This document shows positions 35,885 through 44,873 of a DNA stretch of 64,000 nucleotides, piece after piece. This DNA is from Oceanospirillaceae bacterium ASP10-02a. GTDB taxonomy: Bacteria; Pseudomonadota; Gammaproteobacteria; Pseudomonadales; Balneatricaceae. The stretch covers positions 96,417 through 160,416 of the forward strand of contig CAJIZL010000011.1 of NCBI GenBank assembly GCA_905182035.1. Direction: 5' to 3'. Numbering within the stretch: position 1 is the first letter of the stretch; every line of letters begins with the position of its first letter. The notes under the pieces were generated by a model. The model saw nothing but the letters and a program-made list of their open reading frames with translations, had not been told where the DNA came from and did not search any database. A program made the translations under genes and the position numbers.

Positions 35885-36978
35885 TATGCTGCTCCAGTGT
35901 CTGTGGTGGATACTTTTTTATTTGCAGGGGTTATTTTGATAGTGAAGCGGGCAATAAAGCCGCCGATCAATACACAGATTAACGCCATAGACACAACCAG
36001 ATCTGCTAAGTAGCTAGACACGCCCATGGCACGGCTCATAGTGTCTGCTCCCACAAATACGGAAGCGATAAATAGCGCAGCAAGCACCACTCCTAGAGGT
36101 GACAATCCAGCAAGCATTGCCACCACAATACCGGTATACCCATATCCAGGTGATAAATCAGTGGTTAGGTAGCCACGTAAGCCTGCTACTTCACTAACAC
36201 CAGCTAACCCCGCTAGTGCACCTGAAATAAGGGCTGCACTCATTAAGGTACGTTTCACACCAATACCTGCGTGCAAAGCCGCTGCCGCATTTTCGCCAAC
36301 GGCTCTAAGCTTTAGCCCCCAAACACTTTTGGACAGCATGATATGGGCTATTACGGCAGCCGTAAGAGCAATCACTAAGCCATAATGCAGGCGCATACGC
36401 GGCAGTATTTGGGGCAAAATGGCATTATCTACTACCGGGCTTGATTGTGGCCATCCCATACCCATAGGGTCTTTAAGTGGACCTTCCAGCATCATTTGGA
36501 TAAATATCAAGATGATAAAATTAAGTAATAGTGTTGTTACCACCTCATCTGCACCAAAGCGTGTTTTTAGATAAGCAGGGCCAGCCATACCAAGTGCACC
36601 AGCCATTGCTCCGGCAATCAAAATCATTGGAATTAATAATAGTGGGGGCCCGGTGATCCAACCTGTGCCTACAGCTACAGCAGCCATGGCACCCAGATAT
36701 AACTGGCCCTCGGCACCAATGTTCCACAGCTTGGCACGAAACGCTAAAGTAGCGGCTAAACCCGTAAATATAAGTGGGGTTGCGCGGGTAAGCATTTCTG
36801 TAAATGCGAACACTGAGCCAAAGATACCTTTAGCCATTTCTTGATAAGCTTCACCAATGTTGGCTCCTGCCCAACTTAGGGGTATTGCAGCAAGTAACAA
36901 GGCAAGCATCGCTGACGCTATTGGGATACCAACGGTTAAGCGACGTGAGGGTGCTTCACGAGGTTCGATACGAATCAT
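35884..36978 (-). CDS. ABC nucleoside/nucleobase importer permease 1 (YufP-type)
   Basis: 364 residues, also BPD_transp_2 type. Conserved regions are ATPLIFTGLAATLAFRAKLWNIGAEGQLYLGA and TRFGADEVVTTLLLNFI, followed by SKSVWGLKLRAVGENAAAALHAGI. It starts 4 bases inside the ATPase gene and ends at the next permease start. A heterodimeric channel with that second permease is the usual arrangement of BmpA-NupABC-type systems. Confidence 0.88.
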   Translation of the reverse strand: MIRIEPREAPSRRLTVGIPIASAMLALLLAAIPLSWAGANIGEAYQEMAKGIFGSVFAFTEMLTRATPLIFTGLAATLAFRAKLWNIGAEGQLYLGAMAAVAVGTGWITGPPLLLIPMILIAGAMAGALGMAGPAYLKTRFGADEVVTTLLLNFIILIFIQMMLEGPLKDPMGMGWPQSSPVVDNAILPQILPRMRLHYGLVIALTAAVIAHIMLSKSVWGLKLRAVGENAAAALHAGIGVKRTLMSAALISGALAGLAGVSEVAGLRGYLTTDLSPGYGYTGIVVAMLAGLSPLGVVLAALFIASVFVGADTMSRAMGVSSYLADLVVSMALICVLIGGFIARFTIKITPANKKVSTTDTGAA

Positions 36979-38501
36979 GAAACTTCTCCCGCCATAATTA
37001 ATCCTATTTGAGCGCGGTCACGGCCAGGCGCCACATGTAGCTCACCATTGTGCATGATGATAATGCGGTCTGCCAAAGCCAATAGCTCGTCCAGATCTTC
37101 TGAAATCAGCAAAACAGCAGCACCTCGTTGACGTGCTTGTAACAGTCGCTTGCCCACTTCACTAGCAGCGCCCACATCCAGACCACGGGTGGGTTGATTA
37201 GCCAAAATCAATCTTGGAGATGCTTCAAAAACTCTAGCTAGTATGAGTTTTTGGATATTTCCACCTGATAACAGTCGTGTCTCAGCCTCAATGCCTGGTC
37301 CCCGTATATCGTATTTCTGACTTAGGTGTTGGGCATTAAGTTTGAGCTTTTGATGACGCAAAAAACCATTTTTTTGAATATCGCTGCTGTCGAGACTCTC
37401 GATAGCTAAGTTTTCAGCTACGCTCATAGCACCTATAATGCCATCATGATGACGATCTTCAGGTATTCTGCCTACCCCAGCTTTTAGCAAACTAGCGGGG
37501 GTATATTTTTGCACTGGTTGGTTATCAATTTCAAGCCGGCCTGAAGTTGGACTCGTTAAACCAGATATTACCTGTGCAAGAGTAGACTGGCCATTACCCG
37601 AGATGCCTGCAAGACCAACAATTTCACTTGCATACACGGTTAAATTAATCTGTTCTAGGCTGCTGCGGGCACTAATACCCGTCACAGAGAGGTCAATTAA
37701 CTCAAGCACTGGTGCGCCAACAGAAAGAGTCTCTCGTGGGGATGTCGGTGTATCAGCACCCACCATCAAACGAGATATTATTTTCTCATCAGCATCTTTG
37801 GTTGCAATTTCACCTACCTTCTTTCCGTGCCTCAACACCGCTATGCGATGGGAAAAAGCCAGAACTTCACGTAATTTATGAGATATAAATATCACTGACA
37901 AACCATCTTTAGCCATCACATCTATATTGGCAAATAGTGTGTCCGCTTCTTGGGGGGTTAACACAGCGGTGGGTTCATCTAATACCAATATACGTGCATC
38001 ACGATAAAGCGCTTTTAGAATTTCTACCCGCTGGCGCTCACCCACTGAGAGCTTGCCTACAATGGTATCAAGGGGGGCATTTAACCCTGTGCGCTGCATG
38101 ATGTCTTTAACTTTGTCGCGGGCGGTATCCATTGAGCGACGCCACGCAAATAAATTTTCAGAGCCTAGTAAAATGTTGTCTATAGCGGATAAATTCTCGG
38201 CAAGGGTAAAGTGCTGATGAACCATGCCAATGCCCGCATTCAGCGCTGCTTGAGGGTGGCCTAAGCTCAAAGGCGCTAGGTTACCCTCGGCGTCGGCCAC
38301 TTGAATACTGCCAGAATCAGGCATGTAGTGGCCAAAAAGCATATTCATTAATGTGGTTTTCCCAGCACCATTTTCACCTAACAACGACAGAATTTCTCCA
38401 CGTTTTAAGTCGATGGTTACCGACTCATTTGCCACTACTGTGCCAAATCGCTTGCTCAATTTATTTAGAGAAAGCACCGTGTCATTGATCATATGGGACA
38501 T
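36975..38501 (-). CDS. ABC nucleoside/nucleobase importer ATPase (tandem domains)
   Basis: 508 residues with two ABC domains, as in RbsA/YufO. Domain 1 has Walker A GENGAGKTTL, signature LSVGERQRVEIL and Walker B ILVLDEPTAVLTPQEAD. Domain 2 has the degenerate P-loop GISGNGQSTL, signature LLSGGNIQKLILAR and Walker B-like RLILANQPTRGLD. It energises the two permeases. The start at 38501 follows a strong hairpin after the BMP receptor gene, which likely lowers its expression relative to the receptor. Confidence 0.92.
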   Translation of the reverse strand: MSHMINDTVLSLNKLSKRFGTVVANESVTIDLKRGEILSLLGENGAGKTTLMNMLFGHYMPDSGSIQVADAEGNLAPLSLGHPQAALNAGIGMVHQHFTLAENLSAIDNILLGSENLFAWRRSMDTARDKVKDIMQRTGLNAPLDTIVGKLSVGERQRVEILKALYRDARILVLDEPTAVLTPQEADTLFANIDVMAKDGLSVIFISHKLREVLAFSHRIAVLRHGKKVGEIATKDADEKIISRLMVGADTPTSPRETLSVGAPVLELIDLSVTGISARSSLEQINLTVYASEIVGLAGISGNGQSTLAQVISGLTSPTSGRLEIDNQPVQKYTPASLLKAGVGRIPEDRHHDGIIGAMSVAENLAIESLDSSDIQKNGFLRHQKLKLNAQHLSQKYDIRGPGIEAETRLLSGGNIQKLILARVFEASPRLILANQPTRGLDVGAASEVGKRLLQARQRGAAVLLISEDLDELLALADRIIIMHNGELHVAPGRDRAQIGLIMAGEVS

Positions 38502-38524
38502 CCACTAGAAGGAAGAGGGGATAA

Positions 38525-38564
38525 AAAATCCCGTTAGGTGAACTGAGTCACCCAACAGGATTTT
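38525..38564 (-). terminator. Intercistronic terminator/attenuator after the BMP receptor gene
   Basis: The arms AAAATCCCGTTAGGTGA (38525-38541) and TCACCCAACAGGATTTT (38548-38564) give a 17-bp stem in the minus-strand RNA with two G-U pairs and a 6-base loop, followed by a U-rich run. It sits between the BMP receptor and ATPase genes. This is typical of partial termination giving more receptor than transporter. Confidence 0.8.
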
Positions 38565-38585
38565 GATACACAAAACAGATCAGTA

Positions 38586-39578
38586 TCAATTATCTGATAC
38601 AGGAGTCTCGTCATTGATGGTAACAACAAAGCTGCCATCACGGATGGCTGCTTCTTTAGCCTTGATAGCAGCAACTACATCGGCAGGTACCAAGGTTTCG
38701 TCAATGGTAAGCGAGCCGCCGTTATGCGCCATATAGCTGTATTGGCCATAGTCGTCAGCAACGTACGAGCCATCTGCCACAGCACTGATTGCTGTATCAA
38801 CTGTGGCTTCCATATGCCAAATGGCTGAAGCCAATATGGTGCCAGGATAGTCGCTGGCAGTGTCAATAACGTTGCCTATGGCTTTTTTACCACGCTCAAC
38901 GGCCGCATCAGCCACACCAAAGCGTTCGGCATACATAACGTCAGCACCGGCATCTATCATCGCAAAAGCACTTTCTTTAGCCTTTGGGGGGTCGTACCAG
39001 CTATCAAGAAAGTTGACTAGGAAAGTGACGTCAGAATTTACTTCACGGGCACCTGCCATAAAGGCATGCATTAACCGGTTAACTTCAGGAATGGCGTAAC
39101 CACCCACCATGCCAATTATATTTGACTCACTAACGGCACCTGCAGCCATGCCTGATAAATAGGCAGGTTCATGGATGAAGTTATCGAATATAGAGAAGTT
39201 TGGCGCTTGTGGTGCAAAAGAAGAACCCATTAAATAAGCTGTTTTGGGATAGTCAGCAGCTACTTTACGTGCCGCGCGCTCAAGACCAAAAACCTCACCT
39301 ACAATAAGGTCTACCCCTTGCTCAGAATACTCTCGCATAACGCGTTCGTAGTCTGTATTGGAGACGTTTTCAGAATATACATACTCAATCTCACCACGTT
39401 TTTCAGCAGCGCTTAGTGCAATATGGATGCGACTAATCCACTGTTGCTCAACCGGCAGGGTAAAAATGCCAGCTACTTTAATAGTGCCAGCAACGGCCAT
39501 GGCCGGTGTTAATATCAAACCAAAAGCAACTGCAGCTATAAGCATGCGTGCTTTCGCCATCATATACATTAACTTCAT
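38586..39578 (-). CDS. BMP-family (PnrA-type) nucleoside/nucleobase-binding protein
   Basis: Periplasmic receptor of 330 residues starting at MKLMYMMAKARMLIAAVAFG (39578), which begins a signal peptide ending near AMAVAG. GAGGG lies 9 bases before the ATG. The frame runs 35 codons further upstream, but those residues are non-family and overlap the control region. Bmp features include IKVAGIFTLPVEQQWISRIH, SNIIGMVGGYAIPEVNRLMHAFMAGAREV-like sequence and WYDPPKAKESAFAMIDAGADVMYA. A RutR-like box lies 56 bp upstream. Substrates of the family are purine or pyrimidine nucleosides or bases; linkage with codA favours cytosine. Confidence 0.9.
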   Translation of the reverse strand: MKLMYMMAKARMLIAAVAFGLILTPAMAVAGTIKVAGIFTLPVEQQWISRIHIALSAAEKRGEIEYVYSENVSNTDYERVMREYSEQGVDLIVGEVFGLERAARKVAADYPKTAYLMGSSFAPQAPNFSIFDNFIHEPAYLSGMAAGAVSESNIIGMVGGYAIPEVNRLMHAFMAGAREVNSDVTFLVNFLDSWYDPPKAKESAFAMIDAGADVMYAERFGVADAAVERGKKAIGNVIDTASDYPGTILASAIWHMEATVDTAISAVADGSYVADDYGQYSYMAHNGGSLTIDETLVPADVVAAIKAKEAAIRDGSFVVTINDETPVSDN

Positions 39579-39633
39579 AATACAACCCTCACATTTAAAT
39601 TTTATTTTTATTGCATCTTCACTAAAGCATAAA

Positions 39634-39649
39634 CTGACCAATCGGTCAA
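39634..39649. promoter_or_regulatory. RutR-type operator before the BMP/codA operon
   Basis: CTGACCAATCGGTCAA matches the E. coli RutR consensus TTGACCANNTGGTCAA at 14 of 16 positions, counting the two N. It lies between the GntR stop and the BMP receptor start. It would put nucleobase uptake and cytosine deaminase under RutR control. Confidence 0.75.
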
Positions 39650-39699
39650 CTTTTAGGAACAGCTGCAGGAATGTTTTCTTCACTAATAAGATTTTTTCA

Positions 39700-40377
39700 T
39701 TACCCAGCGGTGCGACTATTCTGCCTTTCTAGGTGGTGAATAACGTCTTCAATTTGTTCTCCCTGCAGTCTTACGTGATCTCTCATTAGTTGGTAGGCGG
39801 TGTCACTTTCTGAGTTTGATATTGCCTTGAGTACGGCATCATGCTCCTTAACCGATTGTGCCATATATCCTGGTAAACTGGACACGTAGTGCCGGTACGG
39901 GAAGGTGATTGTGCGGGCTGTGTTCAGTTGACTCTGCAACATTGCATTGTGCGAACCCTCAATAACCAAGTTATGAAAAACCATATTCATGGCATTGAAT
40001 GTTTCTGTATCTTTTACTACTGAAGCTTTTTGACAATGTGCATTTGCATCAAATGCTTTAACAATTTGTTCATGCCGCATCCGCTTTGCTGCTTGTCTGG
40101 CAGCGAGTCCTTCAAGTTCTGCAACGACAAGGAACGCGTCAAGTAATTCAGAAATGCTCAAATGAGCAACGAGCGCCCCGCGCCTTCCATTGTCAGTGAC
40201 CAGGCCGGTTTCAACAAGCTGTCTGATTGCTTCACGCACAGGTGTTCGTGAAACGCCAAATTCTTCGGCAAGTAACCTTTCAGGGAGGCGATCTCCCGGT
40301 TTCAATTCACGCTTTATAATCCGTGCTTCAACCGCGGTTGCAATGATTTTTGCCTTACGTTTCTCAGTGCTGCTCAT
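39700..40377 (-). CDS. GntR-family regulator, FadR/FCD type
   Basis: 225 residues. The wHTH has LKPGDRLPERLLAEEFGVSRTPVREAIRQL, and an all-helical FCD ligand domain follows with the metal-type His residues (FHNLVIEGSHN; LKEHDAVLKAI-like EHD). It lies 9 bp after the aldehyde dehydrogenase on the same strand. It probably autoregulates the cassette through TTGGTATACCAA and related half-sites before the divergent ADH gene. FCD regulators usually respond to small organic acids. Confidence 0.88.
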   Translation of the reverse strand: MSSTEKRKAKIIATAVEARIIKRELKPGDRLPERLLAEEFGVSRTPVREAIRQLVETGLVTDNGRRGALVAHLSISELLDAFLVVAELEGLAARQAAKRMRHEQIVKAFDANAHCQKASVVKDTETFNAMNMVFHNLVIEGSHNAMLQSQLNTARTITFPYRHYVSSLPGYMAQSVKEHDAVLKAISNSESDTAYQLMRDHVRLQGEQIEDVIHHLERQNSRTAG

Positions 40378-40386
40378 TGTGTTGCG

Positions 40387-41901
40387 TCACCCATACCTTT
40401 GCCCATCCTTAAACCAGTCATCGTAGCCATCTTGAGTCCTGATTACGATAGATTTTTTTGTCATATAGGCCCGCAAAGCATCCCAACCGTTTTCTTTACC
40501 GAACCCACTATCCTTAACTCCACCCCAGACGGATCTGGGGTCGTTGCGATGATGATCATTCAGCCAGATAACGCCACCTCTAATTTTTTTTGACAATCTA
40601 TGTGCCCGCCCGATATCTCGGGACCAAATCGAAACACCAAGGCCAAAATCACCCGCATTAGCGCAGGTAATTGCTTCGTCATCGTTGCTGACACGAGTGA
40701 GTGAGATAACCGGCCCAAAGACTTCTTCGAGAAACAGAGTGTGGTTTATTTTAACATCGGCAAATACAGTGGGGCGTATATAAAAACCATTAGCCAACTC
40801 ACTATCAAGGTCCAGAAGGTCTAGTCCAGCAATCTGCCGTGCACCTTCGGCTTTCGCTGTTTCGATAAACTGTTTGCATCGGTCAAGGGATTTTTGACAG
40901 ATAACTGGACCCATTTGTGTGTTTTCGTCCATCGGGTCACCAAGTCGTATTTGATCCGCCCTTTGAGCCAGTCTTTGTGCAAATTCGTCGTAGATAGACT
41001 CGTGCACAATAATGCGAGATCCAGCAACACAGGTCTGACCAGACGCAACGAACGCAGAAAATAAGACGCCTGCAACTGCCGCGTCAATATCTGCATCTTC
41101 ACACACAACAACGGGGGTTTTGCCTCCCAGTTCCATCGTTGTTCTAATTAACCTCTCACCTGCAACGCTTGCAACCTTGCGGCCAGTTGAAGTGCCCCCG
41201 GTGAGATCAATAAAGTGGATATCATCTGCTACACAAAGTGCCTCACCCGTTGTGGCGTCGCCAGTGATCACATTGACCACGCCATCTGGTAATCCAGCTT
41301 GAGTCGCAAGAGCGGCGATGACTAACGGGGACACTGGGGCCAGTTCTGAGGGTTTAATTACGCAGGTATTGCCCGCTGCCAGTGCAGCAGAGAGTTTTTT
41401 TACCAAAATAAGAACAGGGTGATTCCACGGTGTGAGAAGAGCCGTTGGCCCCAAGGGTTCGTATTGGGTCAAGGTTACATAATCCCCCTTGATGTAGTTT
41501 GCCTCTCCCTCCAGCCCGGGAGCAATGCCTGCGTAATACTCCAGCCATTCTGGTATGCGCGACATTTGCGCATTCATTTCACGTACAGCACGACCGGTGA
41601 TTCTGGATTCCAGCACGGCTAGTAATGGAATGTTTTGCCTAATGACTTCTGCAAACGCTCGAAGGTATCTGCCTCGGTCCAAGGCATCTAACCCCGCCCA
41701 GGCTGGAAATGCAGTACGTGCTGCAGACACTGCAGCTCGAATATCTTCAGCACTGCCATTGGGGACTGTCGTAAACGGTGTCCCCCTCGCAGGATCAAGA
41801 ACAGTTATTTCGGATCCTGAGGTCGAGGCCTGGAATTGGCCGCCGTAGAACAGACCTTTGTTTGTCCCCGGTATCAGAAATTCTTTTACGATGTTCGACA
41901 T
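40387..41901 (-). CDS. NAD(P)-dependent aldehyde dehydrogenase
   Basis: 504 residues. Catalytic features are PWNHP (Asn), MELGGKTP (general-base Glu) and SGQTCVAGSR (nucleophile Cys), then EEVFGPV and the C-terminal GFGKENG. The substrate is unknown. It is encoded with the GntR regulator and divergent from Zn-ADH, SDR and the AMDase-like gene. The ALDH would oxidise an aldehyde arising from the ADH, giving an acid. Confidence 0.9.
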   Translation of the reverse strand: MSNIVKEFLIPGTNKGLFYGGQFQASTSGSEITVLDPARGTPFTTVPNGSAEDIRAAVSAARTAFPAWAGLDALDRGRYLRAFAEVIRQNIPLLAVLESRITGRAVREMNAQMSRIPEWLEYYAGIAPGLEGEANYIKGDYVTLTQYEPLGPTALLTPWNHPVLILVKKLSAALAAGNTCVIKPSELAPVSPLVIAALATQAGLPDGVVNVITGDATTGEALCVADDIHFIDLTGGTSTGRKVASVAGERLIRTTMELGGKTPVVVCEDADIDAAVAGVLFSAFVASGQTCVAGSRIIVHESIYDEFAQRLAQRADQIRLGDPMDENTQMGPVICQKSLDRCKQFIETAKAEGARQIAGLDLLDLDSELANGFYIRPTVFADVKINHTLFLEEVFGPVISLTRVSNDDEAITCANAGDFGLGVSIWSRDIGRAHRLSKKIRGGVIWLNDHHRNDPRSVWGGVKDSGFGKENGWDALRAYMTKKSIVIRTQDGYDDWFKDGQRYG

Positions 41902-41979
41902 TGCCTTTCCTTCTGGTTAACAGAGTAGCGGCCACACGGTTTAGAGAGATTTCATTTAATGTGCCAATTAGCTCATAGT

Positions 41980-42101
41980 GTATACCAAATAGAATATAAC
42001 GGGTATAAATAGGCTGTTATAAGTTAAATTTTAAAGTAGTAAGCAGCATTTTAGATAATATGCTAGTGTAATATACCTAATGTGCATTTTTGGTATACCA
42101 A
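41980..42101. promoter_or_regulatory. GntR-type operator candidates in the ALDH/ADH divergent region
   Basis: TTGGTATACCAA (42090-42101) is a perfect 12-bp palindrome 22 bp before the ADH start. A second GTATAC core with one matching half (GTATACCAA) begins at 41980, nearer the ALDH. FCD-type GntR proteins commonly bind TNGTATACNA-like sites. Two sites flanking a divergent promoter would let the co-encoded GntR control both directions. Confidence 0.6.
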
Positions 42102-42122
42102 TCATAAAAAAAGGAAAGCGTG

Positions 42123-43148
42123 ATGTCTACTAATAAAACCATGAGAGCAGCGCTGTTGACCGAATACGGTGCCCCACTTGAAGTAAAAGCTGTTGCACGT
42201 CCAAGCCCCAAAGCAGGCGAAATATTGGTCAAGATTGAAGCCAGTGGAGTCTGTTTTACAGACGTGCACATCTTCCGGGGGGATCACGCTTCGCCCAATC
42301 CACTACCTTTGATTATGGGTCATGAGGGTGTTGGTCGAGTGGTGGAAGTAGGAGCGCCCAACGGTCGGTTTAACATTGGAGATCGTGTCGGCATTGGCTA
42401 TGTATATAGTGCCTGTGGACATTGTAGAGAATGTCACACCGGTGGAGAGAATTATTGCTCCGATTTTGATGCCACAGGCTACTCGGTCAGTGGGTGCTTT
42501 GCCGAATATGTATGCCTTCGCCAAGATTGGGCCACTGCTATTCCTGACAATGTACCTGCTATTGAGGCCGCACCCTTAATGTGTGCCGGTTCTGCAGCCT
42601 ACGCCTCGTTAAAGAAAACTGGCCTAAAAGCTGGTGATACGGTGGCGATATTTGGCCTTGGTGGGTTGGGCCAATATGCAATTCAAATTGCAAAACAATC
42701 GGGAATGAACGTCATTGCAGTCGATGTCGACAAGGGTAAATTAGATACGGCTCAAAAACTGGGTGCTGATGAAACGGTTGTCGCCAATAGCAATTCAATT
42801 GCATCGATTAAGGCTCTTGGAGGTGCCGATGGTTGTGTGAACTTTGCGCCAGTTGGGGCCACTTGGCCTTTAATGCTCGCCGTTTGTAAACCGCGAGCGA
42901 AGATAGTTTTGACAGCGGTTCCGGCAGACCAGCTTGCTTTTTATGCCCACGAACTCATTGAGCGTGGCCTACAAGTTATTGGCAGTTCTGCATCAAACCG
43001 GCAGGAAATGAGTGAGCTCTTGCAACTGGCGGCAAATGGAAAAATTAAAGGTGTGATCAGCACTAGATCGCTTGATGATGTCAATATTGCCCTTGCTGAC
43101 CTGCAAGCAGGCAAGGCTGAAGGGCGCACAGTATTGGACTTCCATTAA
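42123..43148 (+). CDS. Zinc-dependent alcohol dehydrogenase
   Basis: MDR family, 341 residues. Catalytic zinc Cys is in SGVCFTDVHIFRGD and GHEGVGRVVEVG holds His-Glu. A structural four-Cys zinc lobe is present (CGHCRECHTGGENYC). The NAD fold has GLGGLGQYAIQIAKQSG. ATG 42123 has AAGGAA 6 bases upstream. It is first in a three-gene unit with SDR and AMDase-like genes, divergent from ALDH-GntR. It probably oxidises an alcohol to the aldehyde used by the ALDH; the real substrate is not readable. Confidence 0.9.
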   Translation: MSTNKTMRAALLTEYGAPLEVKAVARPSPKAGEILVKIEASGVCFTDVHIFRGDHASPNPLPLIMGHEGVGRVVEVGAPNGRFNIGDRVGIGYVYSACGHCRECHTGGENYCSDFDATGYSVSGCFAEYVCLRQDWATAIPDNVPAIEAAPLMCAGSAAYASLKKTGLKAGDTVAIFGLGGLGQYAIQIAKQSGMNVIAVDVDKGKLDTAQKLGADETVVANSNSIASIKALGGADGCVNFAPVGATWPLMLAVCKPRAKIVLTAVPADQLAFYAHELIERGLQVIGSSASNRQEMSELLQLAANGKIKGVISTRSLDDVNIALADLQAGKAEGRTVLDFH

Positions 43149-43172
43149 ATCGGACTACTGAAAGGCTTTATT

Positions 43173-43955
43173 ATGGATTTGAAACTTACAGGAAAAACAG
43201 CGCTAATCACTGGTGCTTCAATGGGAATAGGAGAGCATCTGGCGGATGTCTTTGCATCTGAAGGTGTGAATTTACATATTACTGCCCGGAGTGCTGATAA
43301 GCTTGAAGAGCTCCAAACCCGAATTCAGGATGCCCATGGCGTTAACGTAACCTGCCATCTTGCCGATCTAACTCTCAGTGGCGCTTGTGAAACGCTGTCG
43401 GAAAGTGTAGGTCACATCGACATTCTTGTGAATAATGCGGGAGCAATTCCAAGTGGGACTCTTTGGGATGTGGATGAGGCAGCTTGGCGCAAAGGCTGGG
43501 ATCTGAAAGTCATGGGGTACATTAACTTGTGCAGGTTGTTTTACAAGAAGATGCAGGAGGTTGGCCACGGTGTGATTATCAACAACATCGGCAATGGTGG
43601 CGAGGTATATGATCCCAAATACATTGCTGGGACGACGGGTAATGCGAGTCTAATGGCTTTTACCCGTGCTCTTGGTGGGCACAGCTTAGACGACAACATT
43701 CGCGTTGTTGGTGTCAATCCTGGTCCAGTAAATACTGATCGCATTTACAATATGCTAAAAAAACGGGCAGCAAACGACTTAGGTGATGCTAGTAAATTTA
43801 ATGAGCTGGAAGCAAACTACCCACTTGGCCGCCCGGCTCACAAGCACGAAGTGTCAGATCTGATTGTTTTCCTGTCGTCTTTTCGATCTGGTTATACCTC
43901 AGGGTCTATCTTTACTGTTGACGGGGGCATAGCGTCGCGTCGGTCCATAATTTGA
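43173..43955 (+). CDS. SDR-family oxidoreductase with atypical active site
   Basis: 260 residues. The Rossmann TGASMGIG (13-20) and NNAG (87-90) are normal, and so is the NPGPVNTD motif. The usual catalytic YxxxK is changed: Y150-I-A-G-T154 in YIAGTTGNASLMAF, with no lysine, and the expected Ser position reads INNIGNGG. This is not random decay because the surrounding sequence is intact. Sub-families with a YxxG.xGN pattern exist and probably use another proton relay. The next gene overlaps its stop codon. Confidence 0.82.
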   Translation: MDLKLTGKTALITGASMGIGEHLADVFASEGVNLHITARSADKLEELQTRIQDAHGVNVTCHLADLTLSGACETLSESVGHIDILVNNAGAIPSGTLWDVDEAAWRKGWDLKVMGYINLCRLFYKKMQEVGHGVIINNIGNGGEVYDPKYIAGTTGNASLMAFTRALGGHSLDDNIRVVGVNPGPVNTDRIYNMLKKRAANDLGDASKFNELEANYPLGRPAHKHEVSDLIVFLSSFRSGYTSGSIFTVDGGIASRRSII

Positions 43956-44662
43956 TATATTCAAGCCCTAAATATCGTCACGACGTTGTAAAGCGCATTG
44001 GTATTTTGATCCCGTCGTCAAATACTGTGCTCGAACCCTTGTCGGCGAGCATGTTCTCCAATATTGAATCGACTGTGCATTTCTCCCGGCTGAGGGTCAT
44101 TGACGTGACCCTTAATCAGGAATCGTATGCTCAGTTCAGTATGGAGAAACAAATCGCTGCAGCAAAGCTACTGTGCGATGCGGGTGTCGACAGTCTTGTC
44201 TGGGGTGGTACATCTGCCAGCTGGCTTGGCGCGGAGCATGATGCAAAGTTTTGCGGTTTACTTGAAAGTGCCACTGGCATCCCCTCAGGGAGTTGTACCC
44301 TTGAAATGAATCGTCTTTTTAGTGCACACAACGCTAAAACGTTTGGGCTGGTGACTCCGTACACGTCTGATGTTCAGAAACGTATCATTAAAAATTATAG
44401 ATCCATGGGTTTTACCTGTCTGGCAGAGCAGCATTATGGGGGTACTATCAGCAGCGAATTTGCTACTATTGAGGAGGATTTGATTGCACAAATGGTTCGA
44501 GACGTAGCCCAAAAAAAGCCTGATATCATTCTTATTATGTGTACTAATATGCGTGGAGCGAGAGTGTCAGAAGAACTGAGTCATGATGTTGGTATTCCAG
44601 TTTTTGACAGCGCAATAGTTACATTGCAGGCCGGTCTGCGCTTGGCAAACGGCCTAGCTTGA
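43952..44662 (+). CDS. Asp/Glu racemase-superfamily protein, arylmalonate decarboxylase-like
   Basis: 236 residues. It has the PSSNTVLEP N-terminal motif and Y137 (TPYTSD), shared by maleate isomerase and arylmalonate decarboxylase. Only one of the two superfamily active-site cysteines is present: the second, C197 in IMCTNMRG. The first position is Gly in WGGTSAS (G86-T87-S88). A Gly in place of the first Cys, with a Thr-Ser oxyanion hole and a single later Cys, is the arylmalonate decarboxylase pattern. I propose a cofactor-free decarboxylase rather than an isomerase. The TTG start overlaps the SDR stop; RBS is weak. Confidence 0.72.
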   Translation: MIYSSPKYRHDVVKRIGILIPSSNTVLEPLSASMFSNIESTVHFSRLRVIDVTLNQESYAQFSMEKQIAAAKLLCDAGVDSLVWGGTSASWLGAEHDAKFCGLLESATGIPSGSCTLEMNRLFSAHNAKTFGLVTPYTSDVQKRIIKNYRSMGFTCLAEQHYGGTISSEFATIEEDLIAQMVRDVAQKKPDIILIMCTNMRGARVSEELSHDVGIPVFDSAIVTLQAGLRLANGLA

Positions 44663-44720
44663 GGATCATCATAGTTCGCTGGGAACTTGTCAAATATTAT
44701 GCCTATTAGTCAAAAATATG

Positions 44721-44736
44721 TTGACCAATTGGTCTA
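44721..44736. promoter_or_regulatory. RutR-type operator before the ureidopropionase operon
   Basis: TTGACCAATTGGTCTA matches TTGACCANNTGGTCAA at 15 of 16 positions. It lies 137 bp before the ureidopropionase start. Arms CAAAAATA (44711-44718) and TATTTTTG (44735-44742) form an outer inverted repeat around it, with a centre shifted by 2 bp. Confidence 0.8.
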
Positions 44737-44873
44737 TTTTTGTTAAAAAATATTTCAGCATCCCCAACAACTGTCAAATATTAAAGTAATTAGCTTGTGG
44801 TAATTTATAAGTAATACGAGCTTAGTTGATGCTTATCACTATTCAACTATCCTAATTTTAAAGGGTTAAGTAC

